DNA from: Tenrec ecaudatus
Lineage: Eukaryota; Chordata; Mammalia; Afrosoricida; Tenrecidae
DNA: 64,000 nucleotides
Assembly (NCBI RefSeq): GCF_050624435.1
Contig: NC_134530.1
Location: forward strand, 146,608,721-146,672,720
Direction: 5' to 3'
The notes under the pieces were generated by a model. That model searched no databases. It was not told where the DNA came from and saw only the letters and a list, made by a program, of their open reading frames with translations. The translations under genes and the position numbers were made by a program. This document shows, one piece after another, positions 8,540-19,060 of this stretch (within the stretch, counting starts at the first letter, position 1; every line of letters starts with the position of its first letter).

Positions 8540-11330
8540 AGGAAGTGTGTTCACGTTGTTGTTAGTTACCACTGAGTCAGCTTCAACTGGTGGACGTCTT
8601 AGGAAGAACAGAAGCACAAGGTTGCCTGGTCCTGTGCCACCTTCATGATCACTGCTGATGATGTCAGGTGCTGTCCAATCGGTAATGACTCATCAAAGCA
8701 CATGTCAACAGAAACCCTGCCTGGCTCTGCACCCTCCTCAGAATCATGGCTATGCGTAAGGCCACCATTGCGGCCACATCGTCGATGACCTCACTGAGCA
8801 TGCCTCCCTTTTGGATCCACCCTTGACTAAGCGTGGTGTCCTCCAGGAACTGGTCCCTGCTGATAACATGTCCAAAGTATTTGGGAAGAAGTCACATCCT
8901 GATTTCTAAAGGGCTTCCTGGCTACGCTTTCCAAGGACATCTTTGGTCACTCTTCCAGCAGTCCCTACTGTCCTTCTTCTCCTTCACCAACCTCTTGATT
9001 CAAACGCATCAAGTTGTCTTTGGGGTTTCTGATTCCTTGTCCAGCTTCCACATGCATTATTAAGGGATTGAACAAAAACAGGGCTTGGGTCAGATGTGCC
9101 TTAGTCCCCCGAGTGACATCTACCTTGATAACAGTTTAAAGAGCTCTTCTATACATTTCCCCTTTGAATTCTAGATTGCTGTTCCATGGGCCTTGCTTTT
9201 GGATCCAAGTAACTGAAGTCCCTGACAACTTCGGTCTTTTGTCCTGAGGTTGCTATTGGTCCAGTTGAGAAGATCCACCCCATCCCCATATGGAGGTGTA
9301 ATTCATACCGAAGGCTCTAGTTTTGAATCTCCATCAGCAAGTATTTCAAGTCCTCTTCACTTTAAGCAAGCATGGTGTGTCATCTGCACTCTGCAGGCTG
9401 CTGCATAACGGCATGTTCTTGTTCCTACAGTCCATCCTCTTGGGTTATTTGCTCGGCATAGAGATGGGCTAAACCCGCGTGATTCACACACCTTTCCTGA
9501 TTTTAAATCACAAAGTACCCCTTTGCTTTACTCTTGGTCCATGCACAGGTCACCCATGAGCACAGTGAGGTACTCTGGAATTCCCATTCTTTGAAAAGTT
9601 ATCCATAGTTTGCTACGCGCCATGGAGTTTATTGCTTTGTACAGTCAATGAAACACAGGCAAACGTTCGGTTCTCTGCTGTCAGTCAGGTGCTATCTGAG
9701 CTCAGCAATGACATCACACCCTCCTCGGCATCTGGCTTAGATTTCTGGCAGTTGTTTGTTAAGGCACCACTGCACTCTTTCTGGAATGATCGCCAACAAA
9801 ATCTTTCTTGTGAGTGATGTTAAGGATATTATTCAAGAATTTCTTTATTCTGTTGTCCCACCATCCTTTGACATGGGTCCAAATAAGGATATTTTCCAGT
9901 CCATTGGCCAGGTAGCAGCTGCTTCCTAATTTCTTGGCATAGACGAATGAGCACTTCCTGCATTGCATCCATGTGGTGAACACGTATCGTTTTCTGTCAA
10001 TTCCTGTGGCCTGTTTTTTGCCAGTGTTTTCAGTGTATCTTGGACATCTTCCTTCAATACCGTCAGCTCTCGATCAAATGCAACCTTCTGAAACGGTTGA
10101 ATACCAATCGATTCTTATTGATACAGTGACTCGGCATTTCATCCATCTTCCGTCGATGCTTCCCGCATCGATTCGGTATTTTGCCCTGTGCATCCTTTAC
10201 TATTGCAGCCGGAGGCTTGAATTTTCCCTCAGTCCTTTCAGCTGGGGAAATGTAAAGTGTGTGCTTCCTTTTTGATTTCCCGATTCCTTGTCTTTCGTTT
10301 TCATTATAATGCGTTCACTACTTTATCTTCTCACGTTTCCCACGGACATTTTCTGCTCAGTTCTTCTTTTATATTAAAAAGCACGCTGCAGACTATCTTC
10401 TAACATCAATTTTAGCTATTTTTTCTTCATGCCCCTTTAATGACCTTTGGCTCTCTTTATGCGTGATGCCTTTGGTATCATCCCCAGACGTGTCTGGCTT
10501 GCAGTCATCAGTGTTCAGTGTGTCAAAGCTGTTCTTGAGATGGTCTTTACGTTCAGGTGGGGCATTCTCAAGATTGTGTTTTAGCTTCTGTGAACTTGTT
10601 TTGATCTTTCTCTGGCTTTAACTTGAGCTTGTATCTGAGCAACTGACAGTCTGTTCTGAAGTTGGCCTCTTGGCCTTCCTCTGAGTGGTGGTATTATGCT
10701 TCTTGACGGTCTCTTTCTATAAATGTAATTGATTTGAATCCTGTGTGATGCATCTCACATGGTTAGATATATAATCCCTGTTAATGTGTTGTACAGAAGT
10801 ATTTTTAATGAAAAAATTGCTGGTCTTACAACATTGTATCACATGACCTCTGACATAGTTTCTATCACTAAGGCCATCTTTTCCAATTACAGATCTTCTC
10901 TTTGCTTCCAACTTTCCTTCTCAATCACCAATAATTATCAGGGCATCATGTTTCATCAACATAAAACTGCAGAAGCTGATGAAAACCTTCAGTTTCTTCA
11001 TCTTTGGCTTGAGTGTTTGGTGTGTAAAGTTGAGTAACAGCTGTGTTAGCTGGTCTTTCTTGTGCACACATAGACCTTATTCTATCACCGACAGCACTTT
11101 CCTTCAGGAGAGATCTTGCAAGTGTTCTCTTTAGAAGTAAATATGATGCTACTACCATCCAATGGTCATTCAAGCATGGTTGACCACGTGATTCAATTCC
11201 AAATGGCCAATACCAGTCCATTTCAGCTCACGAAAGTCTAAGATATCTGTTGATATCTATCTAAGTGATCTCTCCATTTAATTTTTGAGTACTTCCAATT
11301 TTCCTAGGTTCAGACTTTGTGCATTCCCCA
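8540..11330 (-). mobile_element. RTE/Bov-B-type LINE, nearly full length, minus strand
   Basis: This is a long antisense RTE element of about 2.8 kb. The 3' tail is at 8540-8760. The reverse complement of the RT region includes C-F-I-D-C-T-K near 9640-9660, corresponding to the C-F-I-D-Y-A-K-A-F-D block. The 5' side carries endonuclease sequence at 10946-11221. The region between has many frameshifts and stops. RTE elements are about 3.2 kb, so little of the 5' end is missing. The copy is old and inactive. Confidence 0.82.
10946..11230 (-). pseudogene. Endonuclease domain remnant of RTE, minus strand
   Basis: On the minus strand a 91-codon frame contains N-T-A-V-T-Q-L-Y-T-P-N-T-Q-A, then E-E-T-E-G-F-H-Q-L-L-Q. 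This corresponds to the Bov-B endonuclease segment ending V-I-Q-V-Y-A-P-T-T-N-A. It fixes the element's direction and shows that the copy reaches close to the 5' end. Confidence 0.7.
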
Positions 11331-11394
11331 TTCCCATTATTACTAGATGTCTACAGCTAGTTCTTCTCGTTTTGAATCATGCCACATCAGTCAA

Positions 11395-11710
11395 TGAAGG
11401 CCCTCCACCTTCCATGCAGGTAGACTGTTCTTGGAGTCAACAGTCCTCCTCTTGTCATGTCTTGAGTGCCTTCCAACTTCAGGGGTTCATCTACATTGGA
11501 CAGTATTCATAAGGTTTCAGAGACTGAATTTTCAAAAGTGGACCACCTCCTCCTTCGTCCTAGTCTTAGTCTGAAAGTTTTGTTGAAACCCGTCCACCCT
11601 GGAGGCGGAGTTGGTGTTTGAGATCCCGTTGCACTGCTTGTAATGTCACAGTAACCCAGAAGACGCTGCAGCAAAACCCACTGACCGATGAGTGGTGGTC
11701 ATGGTCACCG
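11395..11710 (-). mobile_element. Long tRNA-type SINE copy, minus strand
   Basis: The plus strand shows TATTCATAAGGTTTCAGAGA, then CGTCCTAGTCTTAGTCTGAA, then GTTGAAACCCGTCCACCCTG and GACCGATGAGTGGTGGTCAT. This order matches the long SINE family at 7740 and 30840. The tRNA-like head with its promoter boxes is not clearly preserved here. Confidence 0.55.
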
Positions 11711-11769
11711 GCATCTTTGAACTCACTGTTGTGGCTGTTGTGGGTTTCCTCACTTTGGGCTGACCCTCG

Positions 11770-12110
11770 CTTTGTTTGAACACCAGGCCCTTTTCTAGTG
11801 ACTGCTCTTTCCTGAGGACGTTCCCAAAGCGAGTGAGTCAATGTTTCCCCAGCCTCTCTTCTGAGAAATTCTGGTTTTTATTTCTTCAAAAATGGATTTA
11901 TCATTTTTCTTTTGGCCGTCCACAAGAGAGTCAATATTCGTCAGCAACACCACAGTTGGAATGCATCAGTTCTTCTACCTTCCTTTGTCATCATCCAACT
12001 TGCTCATGCCCCTGAAGGGATCAACATACTCCACGGACTGGGCGTGCCCATTCCTGGCACTGTTATCCATCAAGGAGATATGTCTTTACACATTTACACA
12101 AATGCAGATG
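11770..12110 (-). mobile_element. RTE LINE 3' fragment, minus strand
   Basis: The plus strand reads AGCAACACCACAGTTGGAAT and CATCAGTTCTTCTACCTTCC near 11945-11985. This matches the antisense 3' coding region of RTE also present at 52595-53015. It is a second insertion, separate from the element at 8540-11330. Confidence 0.65.
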
Positions 12111-12149
12111 TATAAAGGCTATGGCCTTTCACGTTTGGGTCCAGTGTGG

Positions 12150-12370
12150 GTTGCCTATCCCTGCCTAGGCTCTTTATTTGTCCTCTGTGTTTTCCTTCCC
12201 CCAGCTCCTTGCTTAGTAACCACCTCTCCCATCACTCCAAGAGGGCAGGGACCTTCCGATCATTCCCTGCTGTATCCTTAGCTCCTAGAAAAAGGACCTG
12301 CCACACAAGGTCTTAGTTAATACAAACGTGTGTTGGATGAAGGAAATCATGAATGGTGAGTGGCAGGCAC
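12150..12370 (+). mobile_element. L2 LINE 3' end, plus strand
   Basis: CAAGAGGGCAGGGACCTTCC, then CTGTATCCTTAGCTCCTAGA and GTTGGATGAAGGAAATCATG, have the order of the L2 3' terminus (GGGCAGGGACC, then TATCCCCAGCGCCTAGAACA, then GTTGAATGAATGAATGA). Confidence 0.75.
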
Positions 12371-12579
12371 AAAAACTCCCCAGGAACCTCAGAGTGAAGA
12401 GTCTAGCGCCTGGAAGCTCTCCCATCCGTGTTCCTTTTAAGCGCCCTAGCCTGCCTCTCAGCCTGGAGCGTTGAGAGCCAGAACGGCCTCCGGCCACTCC
12501 CTTCCATCTGCACATCTCCCTGCTGCTACCCTGCAGACAAGCAAGGTGGTTAGGCTTTACAAGCCACTGGGTGTTTACG

Positions 12580-12770
12580 CCATCACGGCTAACCTTTATT
12601 CAGCATTTGGCTATCCACATTGCTCTTTACTACGGAGCACTTTGCATGCATGAACTATATTAACTCATTTACCTCACACCACAGTCCAATTGTTTCCAAT
12701 TTTCTGGGGAGGAAATTGAGGCACATAACAGCTCATCACATGGGGATGGAAGTCAGTCTACGCAGTCTTG
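12580..12770 (-). mobile_element. MIR relic, minus strand
   Basis: TAACCTTTATTCAGCATTTG, then ATTAACTCATTTACCTCACA and GAGGAAATTGAGGCACATAA, follow the order of the reverse-complement MIR 3' half. Confidence 0.7.
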
Positions 12771-12917
12771 TTCCGGAACCTAGCTCCTTAATGCTTTTTT
12801 AATATCTCCCAATGGTTGACTGAAGCTCCGCTCCTAGCTCCCTCTCCGTTCACCCTTAAACTCCCTAACCCTCCCATTGCTTCTCAATGACAAAGGCCTC
12901 ATCCCAAGGTGTTTCAT

Positions 12918-12972
12918 TTTTCCATCCATCCACCCACCGATCCATCCATCCATCATCCATCATCCATCCGTC
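12918..12972. repeat. (TCCA)n tetranucleotide repeat
   Basis: This is an imperfect run of ATCC/TCCA units (TCCATCCATCCACCCACCGATCC and on), interrupted by single substitutions. Confidence 0.9.
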
Positions 12973-13227
12973 AGAGATGGATGGAAAGACTTACAGAAGC
13001 CTCCCCCCAAGGACTTTTAGCCACTCATTCTTCCTTTCTTTTTTTTTCAATCAACATATAAGTGTCGAGGGCCTTACAGATTCCTAATTCCTTCAACTGA
13101 CAGGATGTCGAACGAATGCCTTCTGTTATGCACTGGTCCACCTGACAGATCCAGGAGTCCCTTTTCACAGTTGGCATCCTGAAGGTTTCCAGGACAGTTA
13201 GCAAGCTTCTTCCTTGTCTTGTCACAG

Positions 13228-13425
13228 TCTGGCGTTTCCCAGGCCAGAGGTGCGTTACACACTGGGTCGCTAACCACCAGGTCCAAGATTGAAAGCCACC
13301 AGCCCCTGCAGTAAAATACCGAGGCTTTCTACTCCCACCTGGATTTACAGTCTCGGAGGCCCACAGGGCTCGACTCTGCCCGATAGGCCACTCTGATTCA
13401 GAGGCCACTCAACTTCAGTGAGAGC
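13228..13425 (+). mobile_element. AfroSINE, plus strand
   Basis: It reads GGTGCGTTACACACTGGGTC, GCTAACCACCAGGTCCAAGA, GGCTTTCTACTCCCACCTGG, ATTTACAGTCTCGGAGGCCC and GATAGGCCACTCTGATTCAG. This is the full AfroSINE order and belongs to the commoner subfamily with the GGCTTTCTACTCC body. Confidence 0.82.
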
Positions 13426-13589
13426 TTTGGGCCTGGGGCAGGAGGGCTGATGGGGTCTGGCCCTGAAGCGACTTGGGGAAGGTTCAGCTTTCCAAGCGTG
13501 GGTACAGGACGGCTTTCCAGGAACGCTGCGTGGGGCACAGCCATCCACCGCCCTCTGCCTTAGCTGCAGTCTCCTCCTTCCTCCAAGCT

Positions 13590-13810
13590 GATAACAGAAA
13601 GCCCCTTTGCCTAATTATTATATATACTAATTATTTTCATTTGCATGCCTAGCTTACCATTTATGCCTAATTATTGTGCATCTCTGAAACAATTATACAT
13701 ACCATTAAGAATGTATTAGGGTAACTTTGCAGCAAATTTTATTTAACTTCAATACTGAATGGTTCTTGTGTGATGAATCCCTACCATTTGTAGTTCACAC
13801 AGCATAACAG
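13590..13810. promoter_or_regulatory. Candidate conserved non-coding element (AT-rich)
   Basis: This repeat-free AT-rich island sits in GC-richer surroundings. It contains three copies of TAATTATT (13612, 13628, 13668), a homeodomain-type core, and a perfect octamer in reverse orientation, ATTTGCAT, at 13639-13646. No open frame spans it. Such clusters are typical of developmental enhancers, but the regulatory role is inference. Confidence 0.4.
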
Positions 13811-13924
13811 CTCCCTAAGCCAAACCAGGGGTGCGGGCGAGGGCAGCGCCCGGGTGGGTCCTGCTGCTCTGTGACGGTGCATTGGAACAGTGACGAGAGC
13901 AATGGGAACAGCAGCAGCAGCAAT

Positions 13925-14115
13925 AGGTGCAATTTATTGAGTAATTCCTATGTACCAAGCACTGTTAAGTACTTTATACCCATTATGTCATTTAAACTTC
14001 ATGGCCATCCTATTATTAAAGGCGACACCAGTGAGGCACAGAAGTTAAGGATATCATTCATTCAAGGTCACATAGCTGGGAACTAGCCTATCTGGGGTTC
14101 CAAACAAGGTATGCC
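13925..14115 (-). mobile_element. MIR SINE, minus strand
   Basis: AATTTATTGAGTAATTCCTA, TGTACCAAGCACTGTTAAGT, GGCACAGAAGTTAAGGATAT and CAAGGTCACATAGCTGGGAA give almost the full reverse-complement MIR. Confidence 0.88.
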
Positions 14116-14129
14116 TGAGTCTAAGGCCT

Positions 14130-14590
14130 GGCCCATCACCACCTGGAAGGGTACGAGGTGAGCCCTGGGGGACCCTGGAAGGGCATCCAACACTCTTGCC
14201 TCCTTCAGAGCAGAATGCAGGTTGGAATGGAGAAGCAGCTTGTCTAGGCTTGCCAAGCCAGCAGGGCAGACCTTGGCAAGACCGTAGCCCTCATGACATT
14301 GGGCTTCCCCTCCACAGCTCTCAGAGGGAGCTGCAGGGGCACAATGTGGGTCTGGGTCCCAGCTAATCCCTGGAGGTGGACACAGGCGGGCCCTGTGCCT
14401 CACTGCCGGGCCATCGCCGGGGCTGGAGCAGCAGTGCGCTCCAATTCAGAACAGCGGCCTGCTTTAGGAAAGCCGTCCCTTTGGAAAATGCCTGGCCGCT
14501 TCCTTCCGCTTCAGTCCGCTCCTTTCTAAACATGCAGCTACTTTTCATTCCATCTATTTGCTTTTCTCGAAAGACCATAAACCATAAGAA
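14130..14590. other. Unique sequence, nothing recognised
   Basis: Opposite-strand open frames of 106 and 71-78 codons overlap here without similarity to a known protein. No repeat is seen. Confidence 0.4.
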
Positions 14591-14599
14591 CAGTTAGTG

Positions 14600-14850
14600 T
14601 TTATTCAGTATTTACCACAGGCCAGCCAGTATACTAAATATGTTCTGCCTGTTTTCTCCAAAGGGGAACAGTCTCACCATATCTCAGGTGACCTGGGGAC
14701 TATTATTGTCTCACCACCTCTCAACTTACAACTCTGAGGCCAAGAGAGGTTGAGTGACTTGCCCTGAGTCACAGAGCCAGTGATGTCAGGACATAGACAC
14801 AGATCAGACACGCCCAAAGCCCACTCTCTCAGGCTCCCTTCATAGCACCA
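14600..14850 (-). mobile_element. MIR SINE, minus strand
   Basis: GTGTTTATTCAGTATTTACC, then CTGAGGCCAAGAGAGGTTGA and GTGACTTGCCCTGAGTCACA, are the reverse-complement MIR blocks in order, with an insertion in the middle. Confidence 0.8.
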
Positions 14851-14859
14851 TCCTTTTTA

Positions 14860-15585
14860 TGTGGAGATCAAACTGATGGCTTGCCAGGTTTGTCTTACAT
14901 GTTTTTTTGTTTTTCCCCCTATGCCAACCAGCTAACCCCCCATACCAACTAGCTAACCCCCTATGCCAAAAGTTAGGACCCAAGTATTCTGAGCCCCCAA
15001 ATTCAAAGTAGCTTCAAAAGTGACTTCCTCCCTGATCCAAAGCTTTGAGGAAAGCCAACAATTTGGACACTTCAGAGACCAGTCCAGATCCTTAGTCCTG
15101 TTTCTGGGATGCCCCCAGTAGACTCTCTGCTTCTGGGTACCAGACCTGGGTGCCAAAGACCAGGACATTTCTTCTGAAGCTCGCCTGGCCCTGGAGAAGA
15201 AAAGCAAGACATTGGCATTTCAGCTAGAGCGGGGAGTGGCTGCCATCCTGAGCAGGCACGTCTTCACTCTTGGGCTTTCTGATCTTGGAGGCCAGGCATG
15301 GGGACAGGGCCCTGCCCCTTCTGTGCCAGCACTGTCCCAACTCCCCCTTCCTCCAAGATCACAGTGATCTAACACAGCCTCTGCCAGCTCGGGGAGCCAC
15401 GGCCCGAGGAGGTAAGCAGGCAAGTTCTTACTCCGAGGCCTCACGGGGAGACTCTGGTGTTCCCGCTCACAGGGAGAGCAACACTGAATTCATCATCCAG
15501 TTTGGGAATCCTCAATGGACAGGAGTTACAAGGCGTGACCCCCAGTGCCTTAAAATATCTGACATCGAAACCACCTGGTGCCCGT
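14860..15585. other. Unique sequence, no gene seen
   Basis: A short duplicated motif, CTAACCCCCNATACCAAC, appears at about 14930-14965. Otherwise there is no repeat, and only chance-sized frames up to 107 codons. Confidence 0.4.
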
Positions 15586-15589
15586 GCCC

Positions 15590-15682
15590 ATGACTTGTTC
15601 ACAAACTGGTAACTCATGCCCATGAAATTATATCACCATGATAAGACCCTAATCCAATAGGACTGGTCTCCTTCTGAAAAGA

Positions 15683-15744
<62 letters not shown>

Positions 15745-15940
15745 ATGTGATGACAAAGGCAGAGCCAAGGGATGTCAAGGATGGGAGGAAGCAGCAGAAG
15801 TGAGGCTGAGGGCAGGATGCTCCTGGAGTCTCCAAAGGGGTACCTATGGTACATATGGGCGGCCCTTCCGATGTTGGCCTTCCAGCCTCCGGAATGGTGA
15901 GAGACTGCATTTCTGTTGTCTTAAGCTGCCCCGGTGGCCA
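15590..15940 (+). mobile_element. MaLR-type LTR (MLT1-like), plus strand
   Basis: It contains GACCCTAATCCAATAGGACT, GGTCTCCTTCTGAAAAGAGG, GGCCTTCCAGCCTCCGGAAT and ACTGCATTTCTGTTGTCTTA. This is the order of mammalian MaLR LTRs (CCTAATCCAATATGACTGGT, then CTTATAAGAAGAGG, then CCTCCAGAACTG, then TTTCTGTTGTTTAAGCC). A (GA)n tract has expanded in its centre at 15686-15742. It looks like a solo LTR. Confidence 0.75.
15686..15742. repeat. (GA)n microsatellite inside LTR
   Basis: An uninterrupted GA tract of about 57 bases probably expanded from the A/G-rich GAGGAAAGAGAG segment of the host LTR. Confidence 0.97.
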
Positions 15941-16635
15941 CTGCAGCCATGGGAAAGGAATTTGGCATGCCTCCCTCTTTGGACTCTGAGCCACTGATTC
16001 CTGAGAGCAGGGCAATGGTGGTGGTTGACAGTGCCCTTCCATGTAGCTGACTGGCCTGAAGTAGTGGGGCCACGACTTCCCCCGTGGGCAGAGGGAGAGA
16101 CCCCCAGGGTGAGCTTCTCAGGATGAAAGGCGAACGATAGTGCTTATGCTTACACCTCTCTTTCGTTTCTTCTCTTCCCTGCTACTTTCTTCTTTTCATC
16201 CCGTGAGCCCGACTCTGCAGGACACAGGGCTGGATGGCAGATGCAGATATAAACGATATCCCTCCGAGAAGGGAGCGAGAGTTTATCACGTGAACTCAGT
16301 GTCAGCACTGGCACAGCAGGGCATGGCCAGACCATAGCCTCCAGGCCAAGGCCAACCTAGCCCTCTTCCTCTCCTGCCCACATTTCCTCCCCATCCAGCC
16401 CACCAGCCCCCTGAACTGTCCCCAGCCCTTCGGGCCTGCTCCTACTTGTGCGTCTGCCCTGCTGGCTGTTCCTCCCCGCACTCCCTGCTCCCTCGCCTCT
16501 TTCGGACCTCTGCTCACCCCTCAGATCTTCCCTGTCCCCTCTGGAAACACTGCCACATGGTGCCTCCCTGCCGGCAACCTCCTTCACACCATGTACCACC
16601 ACTGCCCTCACGGCTTCCGTTGCTTTTCTGTCTCT
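15940..16635. other. Unique sequence, C-rich in second half
   Basis: C/T-rich plus-strand sequence at 16340-16600 gives long frames (143 codons on the minus strand) because stop codons are rare in this composition. No family resemblance is seen. Confidence 0.45.
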
Positions 16636-16639
16636 AGGT

Positions 16640-16785
16640 TGGAGTCCGTGGGGGTACAATGCTCTCCGCTGCTGCCTGATGGCTGGAGCTTCAAGTCCAT
16701 GCAGAGGTGGCTCTAAAGAAAGGCCAGGCGACAACGGACTTCTGAAAAGTGGGCCCTCGAGAGCCTTGCTGGAGTGAGTCAGGAT
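16640..16785 (+). mobile_element. AfroSINE subfamily copy, plus strand
   Basis: GATGGCTGGAGCTTCAAGTC gives a B-box-like GCTTCAAGTC, followed by GGTGGCTCTAAAGAAAGGCC and AGGCGACAACGGACTTCTGA. This matches the GGAAGAAAGGCCTGG subfamily. The 3' tail is missing. Confidence 0.65.
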
Positions 16786-16849
16786 CAACTTGTCAGCAGA
16801 TCTTCTATTTTATTGAGTTTTTCTGCTCCTGGTCTCCACGTTATGTTTA

Positions 16850-16985
16850 CCTGGGGGATACAAGGTACGCGAGGGCAGGGGTTGGAGTCGGTTTTGCTCT
16901 CGGCTTTATCCCCGGAGGACTTGTGCAGAGCCTGTCGCCCGGGAGCTGGCTCGACATGCGTGGTCAAGGAATGAGTGAAGGGCAC
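16850..16985 (+). mobile_element. L2 LINE 3' end, plus strand
   Basis: GCGAGGGCAGGGGTTGGAGT, TTTATCCCCGGAGGACTTGT, GCAGAGCCTGTCGCCCGGGA and GGAATGAGTG are a diverged L2 3' terminus with its blocks in order. Confidence 0.55.
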
Positions 16986-17274
16986 CGGGAGAGAGGAATG
17001 GCGGCTGGGGCAAGAAACTCAGGGACTTGCAACGCCGCAGGCCCTCAGCTGCACAGGCTCGTCCTGGGCCCCAGGATCTCCGGGCTTCGCTCCTGGCTGC
17101 CGCATGAGAATCATGCACGTGGGCAGGGCCCAGGTCTCCCCTCTAGCACACGGAATCCCCCCAGGACAGGACGTGGCCAGGAGTTGAGTCCACTCTCTGC
17201 AGCCACAGAAGTCCCTGGCCCATGGTCTGGGGGACCATTCATCATGCTGATGCCCATTGGCTGGAGTTGAGATT

Positions 17275-17286
17275 AGGAGGAGTTTC
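17275..17286. repeat. 12-bp target-site duplication, left copy
   Basis: AGGAGGAGTTTC here is identical to 18555-18566. The pair brackets the antisense LINE 3' end and is the expected footprint of target-primed insertion. Confidence 0.88.
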
Positions 17287-18554
17287 TCTTTCTTTCTTTA
17301 AAATTAATAAATCTTTTTATTGCAAGCTCTTATGGCTTTTATAATAATCCATACATCAAGTGTATTAAGCACATTTGTACAAATGTTGCTATCATTGTTT
17401 TCAAAACATCTTCTTTCTACTTGAGCCCTTGGTTTCAGCTCCTCTTTTCCTCCCTCCTTTCTGTACCCCCCCCACCCTTGTGACTCCTTGATAAATTATT
17501 ATTTTCATATCTTACACCATCTGATGTGTCCCTTCACCCATGTTCCTGTTGTTCATCCCCCTTGGAGGGGTTGTTATATGTCGATCATTAATGTTGGTTC
17601 TCCCTTTCTTCCCCTTCTCCCCCCACCTTCCCCCTACCCTCATGGTATCGCTATTTCTATTGCTGTTCCTGAGTGGTTTATCTGTCCTGGATTCCATGTA
17701 CCAGTGTACATGCTCTGGTCTAGCAGGATTTGTAAGGTAGAACTGGGGTCATGATAGTGGGGTGGGGGCCAGGGAGTAAGCATGGAAGATCTATAATACT
17801 GCATTCTGGCTGGTTCGTCCCTTCCTTGTGACCCTTCTGTGAGATGTCTACTTGTCTACAGATGGGTTTGAGTTTCCACTCTGACCCACCTCCTTTGCTA
17901 TGTGATTGTCTGGGGTCTTCTGATGCCTGATACTTGATCCTGTCGACACCTCATGATCACACAGGTCTGGTGTGCTTCTTCCATGTGTGCTTCATTGCTT
18001 CCCTGCTAGATGGCCACTTATTTATCTTCAAGCCTTTAAAACTCCAGATGCTATATCTTCTAATAGCCGGGCACCAACAGCTTTCTTCACCACATTTGCT
18101 TATGCACTCATTTTGACTTCAGTGATTATGTTGAGAAGGTGAGCATCACAGAATGCCAGGTTATTAGAACAAAGTGCTCTTGTGTTGAGGGAGGACTTCA
18201 GTAGAGGTCCAATGTCCATCTGCTACCTTGAGATTTAACATAAATATATGTACATAGGCCTATATCCCTATCATTATATTAATATATATATGTGTATACC
18301 TATATTTAAACCTCTACAAATGCCTTTTGCCTCCTAGTTTTTTCCTTTATTTCAGCGGTTCACACCTGTGGGTTGCAACCCCTTTGGGGGCCGAACCACC
18401 CTTTCACAGGGGTCACCCAATTCATAAGAGTAGCAAAATGACAGTTATGAAAATAATGTTATGGCTGGGGGTCACCACTACATGAGGGACTGTATGAAAG
18501 GGTTGCGGCCTGAGGAAGGCTGAGAACCACTGCTCTAGTTTCTTTTACTTTCCC
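17287..18554 (-). mobile_element. 5'-truncated LINE 3' end, minus strand, with nested SPIN
   Basis: The plus strand starts with a T/A-rich end and continues through GTGTATTAAGCACATTTGTA, TTCTACTTGAGCCCTTGGTT and AGTGTACATGCTCTGGTCTA. The same text is found at 21283-22224 and 34977-36240, so this is a high-copy family. A perfect 12-bp target duplication brackets it. I recall this text as a tenrec LINE (probably L1) 3' untranslated region, but no ORF is present here to prove that. The SPIN copy at 18353-18532 is inserted near its 5' end. Confidence 0.75.
18353..18532 (+). mobile_element. SPIN-type hAT non-autonomous transposon
   Basis: It starts CAGCGGTTCACACCTGTGGG and ends GGCTGAGAACCACTG, forming the inverted terminal repeats. 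It keeps GGCCGAACCACCCTTTCACA and GGGGGTCACCACTACATGAG. The flanks CTTTATTT (18345-18352) and CTCTAGTT (18533-18540) agree at six of eight positions, consistent with an aged 8-bp hAT duplication. The A/T-rich centre of SPIN is deleted. It lies inside a LINE copy, so it is younger than that insertion. Confidence 0.88.
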
Positions 18555-18566
18555 AGGAGGAGTTTC
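18555..18566. repeat. 12-bp target-site duplication, right copy
   Basis: AGGAGGAGTTTC, identical to 17275-17286. It marks the 5' end of the truncated LINE. Confidence 0.88.
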
Positions 18567-18885
18567 CCCTGAGCGCTCAGAGTCTGGGAGCACAGTTGGA
18601 AGGCCGCAGGAGGCAGCTAGGAAGGAGGCCATCGCTGGGAAAGAGGAGCTGAGCCCGGCCCACAGCCCACTCGGTGGCCTGAACTCCGTGGGTAGGAGGG
18701 GGAGCCCCCTCCAAAGCCCCAGCGGAAGAAGCCAAGTCACTGGGGGGTTAATGGATGTGGCAGCCAACCCCTAGGCCCCTCCAGCCTCCCCAGGTGAGGG
18801 AAGCAGCCATGGAGCAGGGACCAGGAGAGGCACTCCAGCGGCCCAGCGGCCCCAGATGCCGCTGCTCCCACGGAGAGAGAACAAG
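18567..18885. other. GC-rich unique sequence
   Basis: No repeat or gene is recognised. Opposite-strand frames of 102-182 codons extend through here by composition. Confidence 0.4.
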
Positions 18886-18889
18886 CCCC

Positions 18890-19060
18890 GTGATGGCATC
18901 AAGGTTGATAGAGCCCCCTGCCAACTTGGAACCCGTGTGGCTCCGGCAGCTGCATGAAAAATCTCACCGTCTTTCCTGGGGATGGTTCCGATTAATGCAA
19001 ATTTGTTTTGCTTTGCAAATTGGAAATCAGTTGCGAGCACCTGGTGTAAGAATTCCAGCA
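18890..19060. promoter_or_regulatory. Candidate conserved non-coding element with octamer
   Basis: This repeat-free segment contains a perfect octamer ATGCAAAT at 18995-19002 preceded by ATTA, then TTTGCTTTGCAAATTGG, a second near-octamer. It also holds an E-box-like CAGCTG and CACCTG on either side. It differs sharply in base composition from its GC-rich flanks. Regulatory function is inferred from motif clustering only. Confidence 0.35.
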
